7,627 nucleotides of DNA from Treponema sp. (GTDB lineage Bacteria > Spirochaetota > Spirochaetia > Treponematales > Breznakiellaceae): positions 1 through 7,627 of the forward strand of contig JAISOR010000274.1 of NCBI GenBank assembly GCA_031275535.1, given 5' to 3'. The notes under the pieces were generated by a model, which did no database searches, was not told the DNA's origin, and saw nothing but the letters and a program-made list of their open reading frames with translations. This document shows positions 1 to 5,853 of the stretch, piece after piece (positions within the stretch are counted from its first letter, which is position 1; every line of letters begins with the position of its first letter). Both the position numbers and the translations under genes were made by a program.

Positions 1-156
1 GGCTTTAAAACCCGGTATGCCGGGGGATCTATCCGGCCCGATGGGGAGGAGATTATCGATGCCCGGTGGTTCAGCCGGGACGAACTGCCGGGCATCCCCT
101 CCCGGGGCTCCCTTTCCCGGTACTTAATCGATCTGTGGCTTAAGGGCCAGGTGTAA
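1..156 (+). CDS. nudC: NAD(H) pyrophosphatase NudC, C-terminal fragment (Nudix hydrolase)
   Basis: The gene enters from outside the window; only the last 51 codons and the TAA at 154-156 are present. NudC-type Nudix enzymes cleave NAD(H) to NMN(H) and AMP, and can remove NAD caps from RNA. What can be seen is the family's C-terminal end: a Y-A-G-G-S-I stretch, then D-G-E-E-I-I-D-A-R-W-F, the segment following the Nudix box in which an acidic residue and an aromatic W-F/Y pair recur, then E-L-P-G-I-P and G-S-L-S-R-Y-L-I-D-L-W-L, matching the S/T-(I/V)-A-R-x-L-I-D end of known NudC proteins. The Nudix box and the zinc-binding region lie upstream and cannot be checked, so another Nudix subfamily is possible but less likely. 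The reading frame would continue into a toxin-like remnant if the TAA were absent. Confidence 0.82.
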   Translation, partial: GFKTRYAGGSIRPDGEEIIDARWFSRDELPGIPSRGSLSRYLIDLWLKGQV

Positions 157-276
157 TTCCTTGGCAACGATAAGTCCACCCAACAAGCCGATATAGCAAG
201 GGCTAGACAGATAGCCCTTCTTCCCCTGGAGGAAGAAGACGAGGAGGCAGAAAATGGAAAAGATAACCGTAAGTGA
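157..276 (+). pseudogene. Remnant of a RelE/HigB-family toxin (C-terminal end only)
   Basis: Directly after the nudC stop, in the same frame, the sequence reads F-L-G-N-D-K-S-T-Q-Q-A-D-I-A-R-A-R-Q-I-A, followed by a Glu-rich tail ending at TGA 274-276. This closely resembles the conserved end of RelE/ParE (HigB-like) addiction toxins, typically G-G-D-K-S-(S/T)-Q-x-x-D-I-x-(K/R)-A, then a variable charged tail. Those toxins usually lie just upstream of, and overlap, an antidote gene like the one at 254. Here the overlap with the antidote is 23 nt, as expected of the original pair. The rest of the toxin, about 70-80 residues with the RNase core, is missing, and nudC occupies its place. No start codon or ribosome binding site belongs to the remnant. 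That it was once a toxin is inferred from the motif plus position; the conserved stretch is short. Confidence 0.6.
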
Positions 277-550
277 TTGGGATACGGCGGAATTTATAGA
301 AACCAAAGAAGATGTTGTGGCATATCTTGATGCCGCCCTTGCCGAAAATGACACCCAATTTCTTTTAAATGCTATAGGCAATATTGCCCGTTCCAAGGGA
401 ATGGCCCAGATTGCCAAAGAACTAAAACTCAACAGGGAAGGGTTATACGATTCCCTTTCCCCCAAAGGGAATCCGTCATTTTCAACGGTGGTAAAGATTC
501 TTGATAATCTGGGATTCCGTCTTTCTATACAATTAAAACAAGCCTCTTAA
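254..550 (+). CDS. HigA-like addiction module antidote protein (HTH), apparently orphaned
   Basis: This 98-residue protein belongs to the putative addiction-module antidote family (HigA-like, Xre-type helix-turn-helix). In intact modules such proteins bind the partner toxin and repress their own operon. The N-terminal part (residues 1-35) contains the typical 'W-D-x-x-E-F-I-x-x-x-E-D-V-x-A-Y-L-D-A-A-L' segment. The DNA-binding part (about 36-92) contains G-M-A-Q-I-A-K-E-L, then N-R-E-G-L-Y-D-S-L-S and G-N-P-S-F-S-T-V-V-K-I-L-D-N-L-G-F, with the hallmark antidote ending. Length is normal for the family. The ATG at 254 has a strong AGGAGG at 242-247. The toxin that should precede it is reduced to a short remnant. 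GC content, counted over 251-550, is about 41%, well below the neighbouring genes, which fits a transferred module. It ends 22 nt before the convergent fumarase stop, and no terminator hairpin is visible between them. Confidence 0.85.
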   Translation: MEKITVSDWDTAEFIETKEDVVAYLDAALAENDTQFLLNAIGNIARSKGMAQIAKELKLNREGLYDSLSPKGNPSFSTVVKILDNLGFRLSIQLKQAS

Positions 551-572
551 AATGTAAAATTACTGATAGTAG

Positions 573-2279
573 TCACCGGGATGCAGCGTAGAGATCCTCT
601 CCCTTATCATCGGTGATGATAAAGGCTAGAAGGTCCCGGACCTCAATAAGCCGTACCGCCTCCATTCCCAGTTCAGGATAGTCCAGGACCTTGTTGCTGA
701 GGATGTTTTTTTCCGCCGAAAGGGCCGCGGCGCCGCCTATGACGCCGAGGTAAAAGCCCCCGTATTTTTTACATCCCCCGATCCACCCGGCAGTCCGGTT
801 GCCCTTGGCCAGGGTGATAAGGGAGGCCCCCCTGGACATGAAGGCATCGGCGTAGGGGTCCATCCGCTGGGCCGTGGTAGGCCCCAGGCTTCCGATGAGC
901 TTGCCCGGCGGGGTCGCCGCGGGTCCGGCGTAATATACCGGGTGTTTGAAGAGATAGTCCGGGAGCGGCCGGCCCTCCGTCAGCAGACGATACCAGTTAA
1001 GGTGCGCCGCATCCCTGGCTAAGAGGACTTTCCCCGAGAGGAGCAGCTTATCCCCCACGGAAAACCGGGATAGATCTTCCCGGAGTTCCTCCATGGGTCT
1101 GTCCAGGTTTATCCGGGGAATGGACCGGCCCGCCGCGGTTCCGCCGGCGGACCCGGAGCAGGGGGCCTCCCAGCCCGGGGCCGCCGGATCTATGCCCCGG
1201 TCCTTCAGATAGGCGCCGGGGTCCTCCACCAGCCGTTCCAGGTGGATCCCCTCCTCATCAATATAGCCCCAGAGGTTCCGGTGGGCGGCGCAGGATACCC
1301 CTATGGACACCGGACAGGAACCGGCATGCCGGGGCAGCCGCAGGACCCTGGCGTCCAGGATCAGGGCGCTGCCCCCGAATTGGGCCCCCAGGCCGGTCTT
1401 TTTCCCTATGTCCAGGATCCGTTCTTCCCAGTACCGGTCCCGCCAAAGCCAGGCCCGGCCCGGCCCTCCCTGCCCCGGCGGAGCCCCCTCCGGGCCAAAG
1501 AAGGGGGCGGAGTCCAGCGCTTCCGTGGTGGCCAGTTTCAGCGTTTCCAGGTTCTGCTCCGGGCTGGCGCCGCCCACCACCAGGGCGATACGGTAGGGGG
1601 GGCAGGCGGCGACGCCCAGGGCGGCGATCTTTTCTTCCAGAAATTTTTCAAAGGCCCCCTTTTCCAGCAGCGCCTTGGTCATGGGGAAAAAGCCGGTTTT
1701 ATTGGACGACCCCGCCCCCTTAGCCACAAAGAGGAAGCGGTAGCCCGGCCCGGTTCCTGCACGGCGGAGGGCCCCGTCGGGGCTGGCCTCGATGTGGATC
1801 TGGGCGGGAAGATTATCGGCGGTATTGAATTCCTCAAAGAAGGAGGAGGCTCCCACCTGGGAGGCCCGGAGGTGATTCTCTTCATAGGCCCGGGCGATCC
1901 CCGCTTCCAGTTCCGTCCGGTCATCGGCGCCGGTATACACCGATTCGTCCTTCCAGGCATATACGGCGGCGGTCCCCGTATCCTGGCAGAGGGCCAGTTC
2001 TCCCCGGGCCGCGACCAGGGCGTTTTCCAGCAGCGCCCCAATCACCAGCCGGTCATTGGCGGAAAGCTCCGGGTCCCTGAACCGGCCGGCCAGGAGTTCC
2101 AGGTGGCTTTCCCTCAGGTAAAAGGAGAGGGCCCTAAAGGCCTCCCGGGAAATTCGGCCCAGGAGCTGGGGGGGAACAAAAAGCCGCCCCCCCCGAAGCT
2201 CCGGCGCCGGAAGGCCCGAGTCCAGGGTCTTAAAGGAGATCTTCCAAAAGGTCTTTTCAATAACACTCCGAAAATCCAT
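573..2279 (-). CDS. fumA: Class I fumarate hydratase (iron-sulfur fumarase)
   Basis: This is a 568-residue single-chain class I fumarase, which reversibly hydrates fumarate to L-malate in the cytoplasm using an oxygen-sensitive [4Fe-4S] cluster. E. coli FumA is of similar size (548 residues). The alpha domain (about 1-360) shows C-Q-D-T-G-T-A at 98-104, N-L-P-A-Q-I at 156-161, A-K-G-A-G-S-S-N-K-T at 186-195, A-C-P-P-Y at 225-229, G-L-G-A-Q-F-G-G at 296-303 and R-L-P-R-H-A-G-S-C-P-V at 314-324. Likely cluster ligands are C98, C226 and C322 (C330 is also conserved). A Gly/Ala-rich linker (about 364-386) leads to the beta domain, with G-R/S-L-G-P-T-T-A at 463-470, A-K-G-N-R at 491-495, C-K-K-Y-G-G-F-Y at 503-510 and Y-P-E-L-G-M-E-A at 534-541. 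The ATG at 2279 follows AGGA (2286-2289). It lies 72 nt behind the kinase-like gene. L-tartrate dehydratase is an alternative within the same superfamily, but those enzymes are usually two-subunit. Confidence 0.94.
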   Translation of the reverse strand: MDFRSVIEKTFWKISFKTLDSGLPAPELRGGRLFVPPQLLGRISREAFRALSFYLRESHLELLAGRFRDPELSANDRLVIGALLENALVAARGELALCQDTGTAAVYAWKDESVYTGADDRTELEAGIARAYEENHLRASQVGASSFFEEFNTADNLPAQIHIEASPDGALRRAGTGPGYRFLFVAKGAGSSNKTGFFPMTKALLEKGAFEKFLEEKIAALGVAACPPYRIALVVGGASPEQNLETLKLATTEALDSAPFFGPEGAPPGQGGPGRAWLWRDRYWEERILDIGKKTGLGAQFGGSALILDARVLRLPRHAGSCPVSIGVSCAAHRNLWGYIDEEGIHLERLVEDPGAYLKDRGIDPAAPGWEAPCSGSAGGTAAGRSIPRINLDRPMEELREDLSRFSVGDKLLLSGKVLLARDAAHLNWYRLLTEGRPLPDYLFKHPVYYAGPAATPPGKLIGSLGPTTAQRMDPYADAFMSRGASLITLAKGNRTAGWIGGCKKYGGFYLGVIGGAAALSAEKNILSNKVLDYPELGMEAVRLIEVRDLLAFIITDDKGEDLYAASR

Positions 2280-2351
2280 ACCCTGTCCTAAAAGGTCCGA
2301 TTAAGAAAACCGCCAAGGCGCAGTTGGGTCATTTATTGTCACCCTCCACCC

Positions 2352-3839
2352 TCACTCCACACTTTCTTCCTGCCTTTCAATCCCCGCGATGCGCCAGGCG
2401 TCTTTGCGGCGCACTAGGCGCAGATCGTCCCTTAGGGCTTCCCCCCTGGGAAGGGCCGGGCCGGGCGGATCACCGCCGCCGGCCGTGGTTGAAGGTTCGG
2501 AAGAGTCCGGGAGCCACCGGGTGTAAAACGCGGAAAAGCTGAGTTCCCCGTCTGATTCATCCCGATCCACCGGCTCAATGCGGAGGCCGGAGACGCCGAA
2601 TACGGTGCCTTCCGTAGGGCCGCCGCCGGAATCTACCCATTCCTGGGCGGGGATGATGGGATTGGCCATCTCGTAGGCCTCCCGGACCCGGCTGATCACG
2701 AATAAATTGATGACCGTGTCAATATCGCTTTTCCCCGCCCCGTCAACGACGCAGGCTTCCATCAATTCATGATCCAGGGCCCCCAGGGCTCCATAGTAGG
2801 TCTCCACCACCGCCAGGGCCGGCATTCCCCTGGTGCTGGGCCTCCGGGCCTGACCCGCAAGGATGCTCTGGATGATGAGCCCCAGAACAACAAGGCCGAT
2901 TACTACGCCGCTGAGGATGGCGGTATTCCGCCGCAGGAAGCGTCTGGTTTTTACCCTGCCCGCCTGTTTCCTGCTGAACCGTTCCCGCTCAAGTTCTATT
3001 TTTTTCAGGCTTTCCCCATCGGGGGTTTGAAAAAAGGAGGCCCTGTCCCCGGAATCCGGCGGACCTAAGAAGCTGCCCAGGGCCTCCAGGCCGGGGGGCT
3101 TGGCCTGTTTCCGGGATGAAAGGTCCTTTTTGTCCGGCGGCATTAGGGCGCTGTGTATAAGGGAGGCCAAATCTTCTTTTAGATCCGGCGCCGCAAGCCG
3201 GGGCGGGAGGAAGACCCCCTCCCGTATATCCTGGCGGAGTATATCGGGATCTTCCTGTGGAAAGGGATGGACCCCGCAAAATATCCGGTAGAGCATGGTT
3301 CCGGCGGCAAAAACCGCCCCCCCGTCCCCGGTAAGATCGGGGTGAACCCAGCGCTCCGCGCCGCCGAGCCAGGCTCCGGGGCCCTCCGCCTCCACAGCCC
3401 GGCGCAGCAGCCGTTCCGGGGGGAAGAGGATCGTTCCGGCGGGGAAGGTTCCGGGCTCCCGGGGCGCTTCTTCGGGATCCGCATCCTGAAGGAGCGCCCC
3501 GGCGGGCCAGGGAGGGGGAGCCTCGCCGCCTAAAACGAGGCGGGCCCGGATCCAGTACCGCAGGGCCCGCAGGGCCCTATCCGCCTGGGTATCATCGGCC
3601 AGGAGCAGGTCCAGCCTTTCCCCCGTAAAGGGGGGGCCCCAGATGACCATGGTCCCCTCCCGCTCGACAACCCCTTCGCTCTTCCAGGCTTGGATAGTTC
3701 CATCCGGGCCGACAATGGTTCCGGCCAGGCCGATAAGCTGGGCCAGCTTTGCCTGGGTAAAGGCGGCGGCGTTTACCCCGGTATCGAAACCCAGGACCGG
3801 GGCGTCCTCAACGGAAAGCCGGATAATCCGGGAAGCCAT
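2352..3839 (-). CDS. Single-pass membrane protein with degenerate protein-kinase-like domain
   Basis: I do not recognise a named family for this 495-residue protein. Residues about 70-235 resemble the C-lobe of a Ser/Thr kinase: G-E-R-L-D-L-L-L (73-80) and a helix R-A-L-R-Y-W-I-R-A-R-L like the segment before the catalytic loop, then P-A-G-A-L-L-Q-D-A where a kinase has its Asn and metal-binding region, L-F-P-P-E-R-L-L (138-145) in the place of the APE motif, and F-A-A-G-T-M-L-Y-R-I-F-C-G-V-H-P-F (177-193) matching the 'S-x-G-x-x-L-Y-x-x-x-x-G-x-x-P-F' helix F region. No catalytic HRD or DFG motif and no glycine-rich loop is visible, so it is probably a pseudokinase. A Lys/Arg-rich stretch (279-304) precedes one membrane helix (about 307-328). 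The C-terminal part (about 340-495) contains Y-Y-G-A-L, W-I/V and W-R-I-A-G-I patterns like small NTF2/SnoaL-type extracytoplasmic domains (weak). By the positive-inside rule the kinase-like part is cytoplasmic. It starts 3 nt after hflC with only a weak AGGGG-type ribosome site, so it is probably translationally coupled. Confidence 0.72.
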   Translation of the reverse strand: MASRIIRLSVEDAPVLGFDTGVNAAAFTQAKLAQLIGLAGTIVGPDGTIQAWKSEGVVEREGTMVIWGPPFTGERLDLLLADDTQADRALRALRYWIRARLVLGGEAPPPWPAGALLQDADPEEAPREPGTFPAGTILFPPERLLRRAVEAEGPGAWLGGAERWVHPDLTGDGGAVFAAGTMLYRIFCGVHPFPQEDPDILRQDIREGVFLPPRLAAPDLKEDLASLIHSALMPPDKKDLSSRKQAKPPGLEALGSFLGPPDSGDRASFFQTPDGESLKKIELERERFSRKQAGRVKTRRFLRRNTAILSGVVIGLVVLGLIIQSILAGQARRPSTRGMPALAVVETYYGALGALDHELMEACVVDGAGKSDIDTVINLFVISRVREAYEMANPIIPAQEWVDSGGGPTEGTVFGVSGLRIEPVDRDESDGELSFSAFYTRWLPDSSEPSTTAGGGDPPGPALPRGEALRDDLRLVRRKDAWRIAGIERQEESVE

Positions 3840-3842
3840 GGA

Positions 3843-4823
3843 TTAGCGCCCCTGGGGGGAATAGAGGTACCTGAAATAGTCCATATCCGTGGACAGGGTC
3901 TTGTTAAGATTGGGGATGATGGTCCGATAGGATTCCACCGCGCGCCAGAAATCAAAGAAATTCCGGTCCTGGTTATAGGCTTCGGCGTAGATCCTGGTGG
4001 CCTCGGCGTCTGCGGCGCCCCGGAGGATCTCCGCCTTTTCATAGGCCGCGGAGAGGATGGAGCGGCGCTCGTTATCCATCTTGCCCATCCATTCCGCCTT
4101 TTTCCCTTCCCCGTCGGAGCGGAATGCCTGGGCAATCTGGTTCCGTTCCTTGATCATCCTGGCATAGACGCTTTGGGTAAGCTCGTCGGAGTACCGGATC
4201 TGCCGGGTTACCACGTCGATAAGCTCAATGCCATATTCGGGAACCATCCGGCGGGACCGGGCGAGGATCTCCTCCGCCAACTGCCGCCGGCCCCGCTGGA
4301 TGGGCTCGTAGCCGGTTTCGTTTTGCAGCAGGGGCAGCTGATCCGCCTCGAGGGCGTCCCCGATGCCCAGGCTGTCCGCCGTATTGGGCCGCTCCATGAT
4401 GATATTGGAATTGCGAACCGTTTCCCGCAGATAGTTTTCCGCCACCACGGTCCTGACCTCGGAGTCGATTACCTCCGCCAATTTAGAATAGGCCCCGTTA
4501 AGGGTAGAAATGGATTCGTAGAATTTCTGGGGGTCCGATATTTTCCACCGGGCCGTAACATCCACCCAGATATACTGCTTTTCCCGGGTGGGCATGCTCT
4601 TCTGTTCCCCGTCCCAGGCCATGATGCGCTTAGGGTACCGGACCACATCATCGATAAAGGGCGCCCGGATATGGAGCCCCGCGTCGGTAACCACATCGAC
4701 CAGCTTGCCCATCCGTACTACCACCGCCTGTTCTCCCTCATCTATCACATAGATGGGGCCGGCCACCAGGATTCCGATAATAATTACCCCTATGATCCCT
4801 ATGGTTATAAGCGCCTTCTTCAT
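3843..4823 (-). CDS. hflC: HflC, SPFH/band-7 membrane protein, FtsH protease modulator
   Basis: This 326-residue protein is HflC. In E. coli it forms a large membrane cage with HflK around the FtsH protease and limits its access to membrane substrates. One N-terminal membrane helix (about 4-26) is followed by the SPFH domain: V-I-D-E-G-E-Q-A-V-V-V-R-M-G-K (26-40), G-L-H-I-R-A-P-F-I-D-D-V (49-60), and Y-I-W-V-D-V-T-A-R-W-K-I-S-D-P (84-98). The later part has G-I-E-L-I-D-V-V (198-205), R-Q-I-R-Y-S-D-E-L (207-215) and the HflC signature M-I-K-E-R-N-Q-I-A-Q-A-F-R-S with G-E-G-K-K-A-E-W (223-245). An Ala/Glu-rich helix (255-283) and the F-F-D-F-W-R-A-V-E-S-Y segment (289-299) follow. Length is normal (E. 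coli 334). Its ATG overlaps the hflK stop by 4 nt (ATGA), and AGGAGG lies 7 nt upstream at 4831-4836, inside hflK. Topology should place the SPFH part outside the cytoplasmic membrane. Confidence 0.95.
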   Translation of the reverse strand: MKKALITIGIIGVIIIGILVAGPIYVIDEGEQAVVVRMGKLVDVVTDAGLHIRAPFIDDVVRYPKRIMAWDGEQKSMPTREKQYIWVDVTARWKISDPQKFYESISTLNGAYSKLAEVIDSEVRTVVAENYLRETVRNSNIIMERPNTADSLGIGDALEADQLPLLQNETGYEPIQRGRRQLAEEILARSRRMVPEYGIELIDVVTRQIRYSDELTQSVYARMIKERNQIAQAFRSDGEGKKAEWMGKMDNERRSILSAAYEKAEILRGAADAEATRIYAEAYNQDRNFFDFWRAVESYRTIIPNLNKTLSTDMDYFRYLYSPQGR

Positions 4824-5800
4824 GGCCGGACCTCCTGGGTTCTCTGGGTGTCAAGGTTTTTTAAGGGCAGGAAATTATCAAGACTCCGGTCAATAATGAC
4901 GGTCTCCGTATCATCCTTGAAAACTTCTTCGACCATTTCATAGTAGAGCCGCTGGCGGGTTACATCCGGGGCTTTGCGGTATTCCTCCAGCACCGAATTG
5001 AACCGGGACACATCGCCGTTTGCCCGGTTTATCCGTTCCGTGGCGTAGCCCTGGGCAACCTGGACAAGCCGGTCCGCCTCGCCCTTGGCCCGGGGAATTT
5101 CCGCATTATAGGCCTGCTGGCCCTCGTTTATTAAGCGGTTCATATCCTGTTCGGCCTTGTTTACGTCGTCAAAGGCCTCCTGGACCCCCGCGGGGGGATC
5201 GATGTTTTGCAGCTTTACCGCGATGATATCGATCCCCAGGCCGTAGCCCCGGAAGGTCTCATTCATGAACGCGGCACCCTCGGCCTCGATGGTACTCCGT
5301 TCGGGCCCCATAATATCCATGATCGCCCGGTCCCCCACCAGCATGTTGATGGCCGACCGGGAGACATCCCGGATGGTCTCGGTCCGTTCCATCACATTGA
5401 AAACCCAGGCCCGGGGATCCGTGATGCGGTACTGGATGATCCATTCTACCTCGATGATGTTAAGATCCCCCGTAAGCATGGTGGATTCGTTGGAGAAGAT
5501 CTGGCTGGAATAGGTGGACGTGATTCCGGTGGTGAGGGTCCTGAACCCAAACTGTTCGGTTTGTACGGTCTTAACGTTGACCACGTAGTGCTTGTCTATC
5601 CCGAAGGGCAGCTTATAATGGAGCCCCGGCCCGTTGGTAAGGTAATACCGGCCAAACCGGGTAACCACCGCTTCTTCTGTTTGGTCAACGATATAAAAAC
5701 TGGTGCCCAAAAAGATGACAACCAGGATCCCCACAATAATAAGGATTACGGTGGCGGGATTAATCAGTTTTGACATCCTTGAAGGGGTAACATTCTGCAT
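4820..5800 (-). CDS. hflK: HflK, SPFH/band-7 membrane protein, FtsH protease modulator
   Basis: This 326-residue protein is HflK, the partner of HflC in the cage around FtsH. One N-terminal membrane helix (about 17-37) precedes the SPFH domain: Y-I-V-D-Q-T-E-E-A-V-V-T-R-F-G-R (36-51), G-P-G-L-H-Y-K-L-P-F-G-I-D (57-69), and a W-I-I-Q-Y-R-I-T-D-P strand (120-129). The family signature V-K-L-Q-N-I-D-P-P-A-G-V (195-206) is followed by A-F-D-D-V-N-K-A-E-Q-D (209-219), the Ala/Glu helix (220-265) and A-P-D-V-T-R-Q-R-L-Y-Y-E-M (277-289). It lacks the long Gly/Pro-rich cytoplasmic N-terminus of E. coli HflK (419 residues), as many non-proteobacterial homologues do. I chose the ATG at 5800 because AGGAG (5808-5812) is 7 nt away; an in-frame GTG one codon earlier (5801-5803) would be only 4 nt away. 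It lies about 53 nt behind the P83/100 gene. Confidence 0.93.
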   Translation of the reverse strand: MQNVTPSRMSKLINPATVILIIVGILVVIFLGTSFYIVDQTEEAVVTRFGRYYLTNGPGLHYKLPFGIDKHYVVNVKTVQTEQFGFRTLTTGITSTYSSQIFSNESTMLTGDLNIIEVEWIIQYRITDPRAWVFNVMERTETIRDVSRSAINMLVGDRAIMDIMGPERSTIEAEGAAFMNETFRGYGLGIDIIAVKLQNIDPPAGVQEAFDDVNKAEQDMNRLINEGQQAYNAEIPRAKGEADRLVQVAQGYATERINRANGDVSRFNSVLEEYRKAPDVTRQRLYYEMVEEVFKDDTETVIIDRSLDNFLPLKNLDTQRTQEVRP

Positions 5801-5807
5801 CACATAG

Positions 5808-5812
5808 CTCCT
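5808..5812 (-). promoter_or_regulatory. Ribosome binding site of hflK (decides the start)
   Basis: AGGAG on the minus strand is 7 nt before the ATG at 5798-5800 and 4 nt before the in-frame GTG at 5801-5803. The spacing favours the ATG. Confidence 0.75.
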
Positions 5813-5853
5813 ATAAATGGTTAAAAATATTTACAATGTCCGGGAACCGGGGC

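Noticed and set aside
124..465. 113-codon open frame on the minus strand
   Set aside because: It is antisense to the nudC end, the toxin remnant and the antidote gene, all of which have clear family motifs on the plus strand.
1242..2291. 349-codon open frame on the plus strand
   Set aside because: It lies antisense to the fumarase gene, whose motifs are unmistakable. Its translation is rich in Gly, Pro and Arg with no recognisable domain, as expected from the opposite strand of GC-rich coding DNA.
2307..2323. CGCCAAGGCG symmetry with a T-rich stretch before fumarase, considered as a terminator or repeat fragment
   Set aside because: The stem is at most 3-4 bp with a very small loop; a longer repeat around it cannot be shown from a single copy.
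3690..4943. 417-codon open frame on the plus strand
   Set aside because: It runs antisense across the kinase-like gene and all of hflC. The composition is that of a shadow frame, and no ribosome site or family motif supports it.
5840..5853. CCGG-GAA-CCGG symmetry between the P83/100 gene and hflK, considered as a terminator
   Set aside because: The stem is only 4 bp, and the nearest T-run is more than 10 nt away, so it is unlikely to separate the two genes.
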